Source of the DNA: Actinomycetes bacterium
Lineage (GTDB): Bacteria > Actinomycetota > Actinomycetes > Actinomycetales > Actinomycetaceae
NCBI GenBank assembly: GCA_023426345.1
Contig: JAFAAX010000068.1
Coordinates: forward strand, 1 to 15,168
Direction: 5' to 3'
Length of the DNA: 15,168 nucleotides
In this document: positions 7,634 through 14,395 of the stretch, piece by piece
Position numbering within the stretch: the stretch's first letter is position 1
How the letters are laid out: each line of letters opens with the position of its first letter
Made by a program: the position numbers and the translations under genes
The notes under the pieces: model-generated
Databases searched by the model: none
What the model was told of the DNA's origin: nothing
Seen by the model: the letters and a program-made list of their open reading frames with translations, nothing else

Positions 7634-8896
7634 ATGCTGAAACTGTTCGTGTCCTCGGTCCAGAGCACGCTGCCCCTGTGCCTGGCCATCGCCATCCTGG
7701 TGGCCGCCCGCGCCTACGCGCCGCGGGAACGGCGGACGTTCGCGCGCCTGACCTGGTCGGCGGCGGGGATCGGCCTGTTCGGCGGGGCGGCGGTGGCGTG
7801 GCTGCGGCTCAACACGACGCGCATCGACGTGCCGACCTTCAACGCCTGGGCCGGGCCCGTCACGTTCCTGGCGGTCCTGGCGTTCCTGGTGGCCGTGTGG
7901 GTGTTCGGGTCGCGGGACCTCCACGATATCGTCCAGACCCCGCGCCACCGGCTGCTCACCGCCACCGCCCTGTCGGCGCTCGTGGCCACGTCCGTGTTCT
8001 ACGGGTTCACCTACTTCTTCAACGCGGCCGCGATCGTGCCGATGGGCGCGGGGCTGTTCGACACCGACAGCCTGCTGCGCCTGGGCGGCTACGCGTTGGG
8101 CACGGTCCTGGTCATCGTCGCCTGCTGGGGCTACGTCGTCTCCGCCGCGCGGGTGCCGTGGTGGGTGCGCTCGACGATCACGGTCATCGTGTTCGCGGCG
8201 ATGGTCCTGCCCCGCGCGATCCTGCTCTACCAGCAGTTCGCCACCCGGCGGATCGTCCCCAAGAGCGCGCTGGTCTTCTCCTGGGTCCTGTGGATCCAGA
8301 AGAACGAGGCGATGACGCAGCTGGCCCTGGCCATCCTCATCGCGGTCCCCGGCCTCCTGGCCCTGTGGACCCACCGGCGCCGCACGGATCCGAACGCCGC
8401 GGAGGCCCGCCTGGACCGGGCCGAGCAGATCTCGCGCCGGCGCTTCCTGGGACTGTCCGCGCTGGGGGCCCTGATCTTCGTGGGGGCGCTGACGGCGGGC
8501 AAGGCGCGCGCGGAGTACGTGCCCGAGCTGTCCGCCATCGAGCCCTCCGAGGTCCAGGGCGACCACGTCGCCGTCTCCCGCGAGCTGGTCAGCGACGGCC
8601 ACCTCCACCGCTTCGCCTCTCAGGCCCAGGACTCCACGGAGGTCCGCTTCATCGTCATCCAGAAGAACGACGTCGCCTTCGGAACCGGCCTGGACGCCTG
8701 CGAGATCTGCGGGGACGCCGGCTACTACGAGGACAAGGGCAAGGTCATCTGCCGGCGCTGCAACGTCATGATGAACATCCAGACGATCGGCTTCGAGGGC
8801 GGATGCAACCCGATCCCGATCGCCTACGAGCAGACCCAGGACTCGCTGCTGTTCTCCGTCGCGGAGCTCGAGAGCCACGCCAAGGTCTTCGCGTGA
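7634..8896 (+). CDS. FtrD-like (DUF2318) polytopic membrane protein with C-terminal Cys-rich Fe-S domain
   Basis: This 420-residue protein has about eight membrane helices (roughly 7-25, 39-57, 74-92, 108-128, 150-170, 179-199, 226-245, 271-288). A soluble C-terminal domain holds five Cys: C356 and C359 (CEIC), C373 and C376 (CRRC), and C391 (GGCNPIP). This is the layout of DUF2318/FtrD-like membrane iron-sulphur proteins found with P19 and FTR1 (Cj1660, FtrD), thought to pass electrons during iron uptake. Just before the last helix is SRRRFLG (267-273), a near-perfect twin-arginine motif, and the helix is followed by ARA, a possible signal-peptidase site. The Arg-rich 246-270 loop should be cytoplasmic and the Cys domain outside. 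Start 7634 places a helix at the N-terminus; the open frame extends to 7523 without helix or similarity, and the ribosome site is weak for both. Confidence 0.88.
   Translation: MLKLFVSSVQSTLPLCLAIAILVAARAYAPRERRTFARLTWSAAGIGLFGGAAVAWLRLNTTRIDVPTFNAWAGPVTFLAVLAFLVAVWVFGSRDLHDIVQTPRHRLLTATALSALVATSVFYGFTYFFNAAAIVPMGAGLFDTDSLLRLGGYALGTVLVIVACWGYVVSAARVPWWVRSTITVIVFAAMVLPRAILLYQQFATRRIVPKSALVFSWVLWIQKNEAMTQLALAILIAVPGLLALWTHRRRTDPNAAEARLDRAEQISRRRFLGLSALGALIFVGALTAGKARAEYVPELSAIEPSEVQGDHVAVSRELVSDGHLHRFASQAQDSTEVRFIVIQKNDVAFGTGLDACEICGDAGYYEDKGKVICRRCNVMMNIQTIGFEGGCNPIPIAYEQTQDSLLFSVAELESHAKVFA
8432..8512 (+). other. Internal Tat-like signal (twin-arginine motif plus helix 8) in the FtrD-like protein
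   Basis: Codons 267-293 encode SRRRFLG, a hydrophobic run of about 17 residues, and ARA. Tat consensus is S/T-R-R-x-F-L-K, and only the final Lys differs. A motif inside a polytopic protein, directly before a cofactor domain, is the pattern of the Sec/Tat-assembled Rieske proteins of actinobacteria. Confidence 0.6.
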
Positions 8897-8909
8897 GGGA
8901 GGCGAGCCG

Positions 8910-10205
8910 ATGTTCTTCTGGAGGATGATCACCCAGGCCCTGCGCCGCCAGGTCGGCAAGCGCCTGATGATCGCGCTGACCATCCTGCTGGGCTCCAGCC
9001 TCACCACGTCGATGCTGGCCGTCATGCTGGACGTCGGGGACAAGGTGCAGGCGGAGCTGGGCTCCTACGGGGCGAACATCCAGGTCCTGCCGCAGTCCGC
9101 GGCCATCGTGTCCGACATGTACCAGGTCGACGGGGAGGGTGCGACGTCCTCGTCCGGGTCGATCCGCGAGGACGAGCTGCCCCAGCTCAAGACGATCTTC
9201 TGGGCCTACAACATCGAGGACTTCACGCCCTTCCTGGACGTCGACGCGCAGGTGGACGGCCAGGAGGCCACGGTGTCGGGGACCTGGTTCCTCGATGACC
9301 TGGCCCCGCCCACGGGCCAGTCGGTGACCACGGGCATCCAGCACATGCGCGACTGGTGGCACCTCACCGGGGACTGGGCCCGCGGCGACGACCAGGCGAT
9401 GATCGGCACGCGCCTGGCCGCCGCGCTCGGGGTCGTCCCCGGCGACACGGTGACCCTCGCCGTCCCGTCCGACGGCACCGAGGGCGCGCCCACGCGGACG
9501 GTGACGATCACGGGCGTCATCCAGTCGGGGGACGGCGACGACCAGAAGCTGTTCACCACGCTGGCGACCGCGCAGGCGATCGCCGGGCGGCCGGGGGAGG
9601 TCGGCTCGATCGAGGTCCGCGCGATCACGACGCCGGACAACGAGCTCGCGCAGAAGGCGGCGCGCGACCCCTCGACCCTGTCGATCGACGAGTGGGAGAC
9701 CTGGTACTGCACGGCCTACGTCAGCTCGATCGCCTACCAGATCGAGGAGGCCATGACGAATGTGTCGGCCAAGCCCGTCCACCAGATCGCCGACACCGAG
9801 GGACAGATCCTGGACAAGACGCAGCTCATCATGACGGTGGTCGCCGTGTTCGCGATGGTCGGGGCGTCGCTGGGGATCGCGAACCTGGTGACGGCCTCCG
9901 TCATGGAACGCTCGAAGGAGATCGGCCTGATGAAGGCGCTGGGCGCGCGCAACCGCTCGATCGTCGGGACGGTCCTCACGGAGACCACGGTCGTCGCGCT
10001 GGTCGGGGGCCTGGCCGGGTTCGGCGTTGGCATCGGGCTGGCGCAGCTGGTCGGGCATCTGGTGTTCGGCTCGGGGATCACCGTGCGGCCGATGATCGCG
10101 CCCCTGATGGCCCTCATCGTGCTGGCCACCACCGCGGTGGGGTGCCTGCCGTCCATCCGCTACCTGCTGAGGCTGCAGCCCGCCCAGGTGCTGCACGGGA
10201 GGTGA
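8910..10205 (+). CDS. ABC transporter permease, FtsX/MacB-like (first of two)
   Basis: This 431-residue membrane subunit starts at ATG 8910 behind GGGAGG, 13 bases after the FtrD-like gene. Topology is that of FtsX/MacB/LolC permeases: one N-terminal helix (about residues 19-41), an extracytoplasmic MacB-type core (about 45-305), then three helices (about 308-415). The cytoplasmic loop MERSKEIGLMKALGA after helix 2 is the standard coupling region for the ATPase. It corresponds by position to the permeases of the Campylobacter P19 operon (Cj1661/Cj1662). Such transporters often do mechanical work on extracytoplasmic partners and do not move a substrate through a channel, so a role in driving the P19/FtrD machinery is as likely as transport. 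Its substrate is unknown. Confidence 0.9.
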   Translation: MFFWRMITQALRRQVGKRLMIALTILLGSSLTTSMLAVMLDVGDKVQAELGSYGANIQVLPQSAAIVSDMYQVDGEGATSSSGSIREDELPQLKTIFWAYNIEDFTPFLDVDAQVDGQEATVSGTWFLDDLAPPTGQSVTTGIQHMRDWWHLTGDWARGDDQAMIGTRLAAALGVVPGDTVTLAVPSDGTEGAPTRTVTITGVIQSGDGDDQKLFTTLATAQAIAGRPGEVGSIEVRAITTPDNELAQKAARDPSTLSIDEWETWYCTAYVSSIAYQIEEAMTNVSAKPVHQIADTEGQILDKTQLIMTVVAVFAMVGASLGIANLVTASVMERSKEIGLMKALGARNRSIVGTVLTETTVVALVGGLAGFGVGIGLAQLVGHLVFGSGITVRPMIAPLMALIVLATTAVGCLPSIRYLLRLQPAQVLHGR

Positions 10206-10224
10206 GCCGGGGATGGAGGAGGAG

Positions 10225-11451
10225 ATGACGGACAGGGCGCCGGATCGCGAGACCGCGTCCGGACTGGCGGGGCGCGGCGCGCGGGCATCCGGCCAGGGGG
10301 GAGCGCGCCGCCGGATGTACCTGCGGATGATCACGCAGTCGTTCTGGCACCGGGTCTCGCGCGTGCTCATCGCGTCGCTGTCGATCGCGGTGGGCGCCAC
10401 GACGCTGTCGTGCCTGGCGTTGGTGGCCTATTCCGTGCCCGCTCAGATGGCGCGCGAGCTGCGGTCCTACGGCGCGAACCTGGTGGTCACCCCCACGGGC
10501 GCGGACAGCCTGTCCGCGGACCAGGTGGCCGAGGCGGACGCGGCGGTGGCCGGTGCCGCGGGGCCGGACGGCGTGCTGGCCAGGGCCGCCTACCAGTACG
10601 CGAATCTGCTGTACAACCAGCTGGCCGTGCCCGTCATGGCCACCGATCTGGACGACGCGCAGGCCGTGCGCCCCTACTGGGAGGTCGACGGCGCCCTGCC
10701 GACGGGCCCCGATGAGATCCTGGTCGGGGACACCGTCGCGCAGACGTACCGCTTCGCCGTCGGCCGCACCGTCGGGCTCACGGAGCCCACGACCGAGGAC
10801 GGCGCCGCGCGCCAGCTCACCGTCACAGGCATCCTGCGCACGGGAGGGCCCGAGGACGACCTGATCGTGACGAACCTGGACACCCTGGCGGAGTTCACGG
10901 GCGGGGAGACGACCTTCGCCGTCGTCGAGTACTCGCTCAACGCGGACGGCGCGACCCTCCAGGCGGTGGCCGACGCCGTCAACGACGCGGCGGGCGCGGA
11001 CGCCGCGATGGACGCCGAAGTGGTCCGCCGCGTCTCCGAGTCCGAGTCCGGCATCGCCCAGACCCTCCAGACCCTCATCTGGATCGTCAGCGTCATCATC
11101 TGCCTGCTCACCATCATCTCGATCTCGGCGACGCTCAGCGCCGTCGTGTCCGAACGGGCACGCGAGATCGGGCTGAAGAAGGCCCTGGGCGCCCAGGCCC
11201 GCGATGTCCTGGGCGAGTTCGTCGGGGAGTCCGTGCTGCTGGGCCTGCTGGGCGGGGCGGTCGGGGCGGCGCTCGGCGTCTGGATCGCGAACGGGATCTC
11301 GCAGACGGCGTTCGCCGTCCACATCGGCGTGACGTGGTGGATCGTGCCCGTCACCCTCGTGTTCTCGGTCGCGGTGGCGCTGGTCGGCAGCCTGCTGCCG
11401 GCCCGGCGGATCTCCGCCATCGATCCCGTCGACGTGTTGGGAGGGGAGTGA
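10225..11451 (+). CDS. ABC transporter permease, FtsX/MacB-like (second of two)
   Basis: This 408-residue paralogue of the upstream permease shares the opening (MYLRMITQSF against MFFWRMITQA), SYGAN after the first helix, and the coupling loop SERAREIGLKKALGA. It has one N-terminal helix, an extracytoplasmic core of about 220 residues, and three C-terminal helices. The start is uncertain. ATG 10225 has GGAGG five bases upstream; ATG 10213 and ATG 10315 are in frame, and the latter would remove an Arg-rich extension that the sister protein lacks. The stop lies two bases before the ATPase start. With its sister it probably forms a heterodimeric membrane core served by a single ATPase. Substrate unknown; the association with iron uptake rests on operon context. 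Confidence 0.88.
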   Translation: MTDRAPDRETASGLAGRGARASGQGGARRRMYLRMITQSFWHRVSRVLIASLSIAVGATTLSCLALVAYSVPAQMARELRSYGANLVVTPTGADSLSADQVAEADAAVAGAAGPDGVLARAAYQYANLLYNQLAVPVMATDLDDAQAVRPYWEVDGALPTGPDEILVGDTVAQTYRFAVGRTVGLTEPTTEDGAARQLTVTGILRTGGPEDDLIVTNLDTLAEFTGGETTFAVVEYSLNADGATLQAVADAVNDAAGADAAMDAEVVRRVSESESGIAQTLQTLIWIVSVIICLLTIISISATLSAVVSERAREIGLKKALGAQARDVLGEFVGESVLLGLLGGAVGAALGVWIANGISQTAFAVHIGVTWWIVPVTLVFSVAVALVGSLLPARRISAIDPVDVLGGE

Positions 11452-11453
11452 CC

Positions 11454-12281
11454 ATGGCACGCAAGGCCAGGGAACCGGAGGAGGCGACCGCGGGGGCGCC
11501 CTCGTCGAGCGCGGGGGAGGCGCCGCAGGACGCGGACTCGATCTACTCCGTGCGCGGCGTGAGCCGGCGCTACGGGGAGCTGGCGGCGCTGGACGACGTC
11601 AGCCTGGAGATCCGCCGCCGCGAATGGGTGTCGGTGGTGGGGCCCTCCGGGTCCGGCAAGTCGACGCTGATGAACATCCTGGGGTGCATGGACTCCCCGA
11701 CCTCGGGGACGGTCCTGCTGGAGGGCGAGCGCCTGGACCGCATGGGCGAGCCCGAGCTGGCGATCGTGCGCCGCCAGCGGATCGGGCTGGTCTTCCAGCA
11801 GTTCCACCTGGTCCAGCACCTCACGGCCGTGGAGAACGTCATGCTGGCGCAGTACTACCATTCGGTGCCCGACGAGGCGGAGGCGCTCGCGGCGCTGGAA
11901 CGCGTCGGGATGGCCGAGCGCGCCACCCACCTGCCGCGCGAGCTGTCCGGCGGCGAGCAGCAGCGCGTGTGCGTGGCGCGCGCGCTCATCAACCAGCCGG
12001 ACGTGATCCTGGCGGACGAGCCCACCGGCAACCTGGACGAGGCCAACGAGAGGATCGTCATCGACTTCTTCCACGCGCTCCACGACGCGGGCACCACGCT
12101 CATCGTCGTGACCCATGACGCGGAGGTCGCCGCCCAGGGGCAGCGCCAGATCATCCTGGAGCACGGGCGGATCGCCCGAGAGGTCGCGGACATGGAGGAC
12201 GGCCTCAGCCCGACGAAGAGGCCCAAGCGCATCGAGCGGGGCGGGCCCGCCGAGCCGGCGGGGCAGGGGGTGCGGGCATGA
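11454..12281 (+). CDS. ABC transporter ATP-binding protein, MacB/LolD type
   Basis: This 275-residue ATPase powers the two permeases before it. Walker A is GPSGSGKS (63-70), the signature LSGGEQQR is at 164-171, Walker B VILADEP is at 184-190, followed by TGNLD (D-loop) and the switch His in VVTHD; the Q-loop is VFQQF. All catalytic residues are intact. The N-terminal 28 residues and the Lys/Arg/Gly-rich last 30 are extra to the usual domain. The start at 11454 follows GGGAGGGGAG, two bases after the permease stop; the frame stays open to 11334 inside the permease gene, but that reach is out of frame with a real protein. Its stop overlaps the next gene's ATG (ATGA), so translation is coupled. 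Sequence type matches MacB/LolD families; an iron-linked role comes from context. Confidence 0.92.
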   Translation: MARKAREPEEATAGAPSSSAGEAPQDADSIYSVRGVSRRYGELAALDDVSLEIRRREWVSVVGPSGSGKSTLMNILGCMDSPTSGTVLLEGERLDRMGEPELAIVRRQRIGLVFQQFHLVQHLTAVENVMLAQYYHSVPDEAEALAALERVGMAERATHLPRELSGGEQQRVCVARALINQPDVILADEPTGNLDEANERIVIDFFHALHDAGTTLIVVTHDAEVAAQGQRQIILEHGRIAREVADMEDGLSPTKRPKRIERGGPAEPAGQGVRA

Positions 12282-12787
12282 CCGGCGGGCGCACGGCGCG
12301 CGGCCGCGGTGAGCGGGGCGCCCGGGGTCTTCGGGGGAGCGCCGCCGCCGCGATGCTGGCCACGGCGATCGGCTCCGCCGTGCTGACGGGGTGCGCGGCG
12401 GACGCGGGGCCGGCGGCCTCGACCCTGCCGGACGGGTCCTACACCGGGCAGTCCGCCACCGAGGACGACGGGTCGTACGGGGTCGTGACGTTCACGGTCG
12501 CCGGGGGCGCGGTGTCCGGCGCGTCGTTCGTCGTCTACGACCAGGACGGGACGCCGCACGACGCCGACTACGGCAGGGCCTCCGACGGGACGGTGGCCGA
12601 TCAGCAGTTCTACCAGCGCGCGCAGAACGCGATCGCCGCCGAGAGGGAGTTCGTCGCCGAGTTCGAGGAGACCGGGGACCAGTCCCAGGTCGAGGCCATC
12701 GCGGGCGCGTCCCTGTCCCACCGCCTGTTCCTCGACGCCGTGTCGGACGCGGTGTCGGACGCGGTGTCGGGCGCCGACCGGTCCTGA
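12278..12787 (+). CDS. FMN-binding domain lipoprotein, putative ApbE substrate
   Basis: This 169-residue lipoprotein starts at ATG 12278, overlapping the ATPase stop. An Arg-rich n-region and a hydrophobic stretch lead to the lipobox LTGC. The mature part is an FMN-binding domain (NqrC/RnfG-like fold): SLPDGSYTG at its start, a beta-rich middle, and the flavin-attachment region EAIAGASLSHRLFLDAV. The usual attachment motif is D-x-x-[ST]-G-A-[TS] with FMN linked by phosphodiester to the last Thr. Here it is E139-A-I-A-G-A-S145, so a Ser takes the acceptor place and Ala the preceding Ser/Thr. apbE lies downstream, supporting covalent flavinylation. The expected role is an extracytoplasmic one-electron carrier in the iron operon. 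The C-terminus ends in a three-copy DAVS repeat. Confidence 0.85.
   Translation: MTGGRTARGRGERGARGLRGSAAAAMLATAIGSAVLTGCAADAGPAASTLPDGSYTGQSATEDDGSYGVVTFTVAGGAVSGASFVVYDQDGTPHDADYGRASDGTVADQQFYQRAQNAIAAEREFVAEFEETGDQSQVEAIAGASLSHRLFLDAVSDAVSDAVSGADRS
12734..12769 (+). repeat. Three tandem 12-bp repeats at the 3' end of the FMN-binding gene
   Basis: The unit GACGCSGTGTCG occurs three times without gaps, encoding DAVS-DAVS-DAVS. Being a multiple of three, copy number could change without shifting the frame. Confidence 0.8.
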
Positions 12788-12803
12788 GCGCGGGCGTGTC
12801 CGC

Positions 12804-12885
12804 GCGACTTCGGTCCTCTTCTCCCGCGACTTCGGTCCTGTTCGGCGGCGACTTCGGTCCTGTTCGGCGGCGAGTTCGGTTCGCG
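12804..12885. repeat. 22-bp intergenic tandem repeat, about 3.7 copies
   Basis: Copies start at 12804, 12826, 12848 and 12870. Copies 2 and 3 are identical (GCGACTTCGGTCCTGTTCGG plus CG). Copy 1 differs at its 3' end and copy 4 is a shortened variant. The 22-base period is not a multiple of three, which fits non-coding DNA. It fills most of the 147- to 162-base gap between the FMN-binding gene and apbE. There are no unique spacers, so this is not a CRISPR array. Confidence 0.85.
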
Positions 12886-12949
12886 CACGGCCGGAAAGGC
12901 GGGACCGAGTGCCCGCGCGTCGCGCCCTCGTCCTGTGGACAATGGGGGG

Positions 12950-13978
12950 ATGAGGTCGGAATCGGACCGATGTCCCCTCGCGACCGATGGGGGGAGATCC
13001 CGGATCAGGCCCGCGTCGTGCGACTTCGCCACGATGGGGACGGTCGGGCACGTCGGCTGGGGCCCGGCCCGCGCGCTCACGGACGCGGCCCTGGCCACGG
13101 GCCTCGTCCAGTGCGCGACCCGGATCGAGGACCGGCTGACGCGGTTCCGCGCGGACTCCGAGGTGGCGCGGCTGGACGAGAAGTGGCGGGAGGTCTCCGC
13201 CGACACCGCAGCCGTGCTCGCCGCCGCCGAGGACCTTCGGCGGGCCACGCGGGGGGCCTTCTCCGCCCTGGTCGGCGGGCGCATGAGAGACCGGGCGCCG
13301 GCCGGGGGCCGCGGCGCGGCCGCCGGGCCGCGTCCCGTCACCGGTCGGATCGAGGTCGCCATCGGGCCTGCGGGGCCGATCGGCGACACCGGCAAGACGG
13401 ACCCGGACGCGTGGCGCGCCCGCGTGCTGGGCGCCGATCCGCGCGCCGTCGACCTGGGGGCGATCGCGAAGGGATACGCCGCGGACCGGCTCCGCGATCT
13501 GGCTGTGCGACGCGGGGCGACGGACGTCCTGGTGACGCTGGGCCGTTCCTCGATGGCCCGGGCCGGGGCCCCGGCCCGCATCGCCCTGTCGTCCCCGTGG
13601 GCGGGCCTGGAGGTCTTCGGGACGCTGGTGCTCGAGGATGCCGCGCTGTCCGTGTCCGCCGATCCCGGGACGGTCATCGGACCGGGGCGCCGGCCTAGCC
13701 ACGCCCTGGATCCGACGACCGGGCTCCCGGCCAGGACGGACCTGTGCGGGGTCGTCGTGTGCGGGGCCGAGGGGATGGCGTGCGAGGCGTTCTCCACCGC
13801 CTACCTGGTGCTGGGCCTCGACGCCGCCCTGGAGCTGGACCGCGCGCACCCCGAGCTGCGTCCGATCTTCTTCACCGTCGACGGCCGCGTCCTGGCGGAT
13901 CCGGAGCTCACGGTGACCGCCGAGCCCGGCGCCCAGAGATGGCTGACGGCGGCCCGGTCCGCGGCGGGCTGCTCCTGA
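12950..13978 (+). CDS. apbE: FAD:protein FMN transferase (ApbE family)
   Basis: ApbE cleaves FAD and attaches FMN to a Ser/Thr of a target protein. This 342-residue protein has the family's landmarks: TMGT near residue 30, LTRFRADSEVARLD (63-76), VDLGAIAKGYA (167-177), SHALDPTTG (250-258), and CEAFSTAYLVLG (278-289). In the last motif Glu279 replaces the usual metal-binding Asp, a conservative change. The segment after GAF (about 102-140) is divergent and Gly/Pro-rich. There is no signal peptide or lipobox, so the enzyme appears cytoplasmic, although its likely substrate is the lipoprotein encoded just upstream. The start is uncertain: ATG 12950 or GTG 12935, neither with a good ribosome site; ATG 13034 would be too short at the N-terminus. 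A tandem repeat separates it from the operon, so it may have its own promoter. Confidence 0.9.
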   Translation: MRSESDRCPLATDGGRSRIRPASCDFATMGTVGHVGWGPARALTDAALATGLVQCATRIEDRLTRFRADSEVARLDEKWREVSADTAAVLAAAEDLRRATRGAFSALVGGRMRDRAPAGGRGAAAGPRPVTGRIEVAIGPAGPIGDTGKTDPDAWRARVLGADPRAVDLGAIAKGYAADRLRDLAVRRGATDVLVTLGRSSMARAGAPARIALSSPWAGLEVFGTLVLEDAALSVSADPGTVIGPGRRPSHALDPTTGLPARTDLCGVVVCGAEGMACEAFSTAYLVLGLDAALELDRAHPELRPIFFTVDGRVLADPELTVTAEPGAQRWLTAARSAAGCS

Positions 13979-14004
13979 GGGGCACGCAGCGAGCCGTTCG
14001 AAGT

Positions 14005-14023
14005 GCGTGATCGCCGCTCACGC
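14005..14023 (+). terminator. Possible hairpin terminator after apbE
   Basis: GCGTGA (14005-14010) pairs with TCACGC (14018-14023) around a 7-base loop, 27 bases after the apbE stop. The stem is only 6 bp and has no T-run, so it is weak. Confidence 0.3.
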
Positions 14024-14080
14024 GGGCCGATCGGTTGTACACAAACAAATAGAAATGTGGTCGAACAGGCACGAAGGTCC

Positions 14081-14116
14081 TTCACAGTGAAGTAAGGAGC
14101 GGCTTATCTTAGTGAC
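14081..14116 (+). promoter_or_regulatory. Promoter of feoAB placed to give a leaderless transcript
   Basis: TTCACA (14081-14086, five of six matches to TTGACA) is separated by 18 bases from TATCTT (14105-14110). Transcription would begin about seven bases on, at the A of the feoA ATG (14117). The only ribosome-site-like sequence, AAGGAG at 14094-14099, is 17 bases from the ATG and sits inside the promoter. An A/T-rich patch (14033-14058), unusual here, lies further upstream. Confidence 0.5.
14093..14111. promoter_or_regulatory. Possible IdeR/DtxR box overlapping the feoA -10 element
   Basis: Read on the minus strand, TAAGATAAGCCGCTCCTTA matches about 12-13 of 19 positions of the DtxR/IdeR consensus, with TAAGG and TCTTA as outer half-sites nine bases apart on the plus strand. 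It covers the spacer and -10 box, where a repressor would block polymerase. The match is weaker than the box before the FTR1 gene. Confidence 0.4.
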
Positions 14117-14395
14117 ATGAGGTTATCCGCCTGCCCGACCGGTTCCCGGGCCCGCCTGTCCACGATCGATGTCGATCCGTCGTACCGGCTGCGGCTGGAG
14201 GAACTCGGGATGCGCCCCGGCGCCGAATTCCGCCTGGCCAACCGTGCGGCCTTCGGGGGCGTCGTCATCAACATCGCGGGAACGCGCATCGCCGTCGACC
14301 GCCGTTCCGCCCGCCGCATCGAGGTCGACCCGGCATCGGAGAGCGCGGACGTCCCCGCCGCCCTCGCGCCGCACGCGCTGGAGATCCCCGCATGA
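14117..14395 (+). CDS. feoA: Ferrous iron transport protein A
   Basis: FeoA is a small cytoplasmic SH3-like protein needed for Fe(II) uptake by FeoB. The 92 residues span one FeoA domain: a Leu-rich segment with RLRLEELGMRPGAEF (the conserved LxELGxxPG-type motif), then FGGVVINIAGTRIAVDRRSA, the usual end of the fold with its buried Ala-Arg pattern. A short Ala/Pro tail follows. The ATG at 14117 has no ribosome site at normal distance, and the promoter boxes suggest a leaderless message. The stop overlaps the feoB start (ATGA), so the two are coupled. Confidence 0.92.
   Translation: MRLSACPTGSRARLSTIDVDPSYRLRLEELGMRPGAEFRLANRAAFGGVVINIAGTRIAVDRRSARRIEVDPASESADVPAALAPHALEIPA

Noticed and set aside
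6164..9043. Very long open frame on the minus strand opposite the iron genes
   Set aside because: It has a His/Arg/Gly-rich composition without any domain, and it lies opposite well-recognised plus-strand genes. Such frames are expected by chance at this GC content.
8910..12281. MacAB-type macrolide exporter
   Set aside because: The permeases lack a fused ATPase, no MacA-like adaptor is present, and the neighbours are all iron or redox genes.
12804..12885. CRISPR array
   Set aside because: The units are contiguous, with no unique spacers and too few copies.
14035..14044. TTGTACACAA palindrome as a regulator site
   Set aside because: It has only 4-bp half-sites within an A/T-rich patch and matches no regulator I can name.
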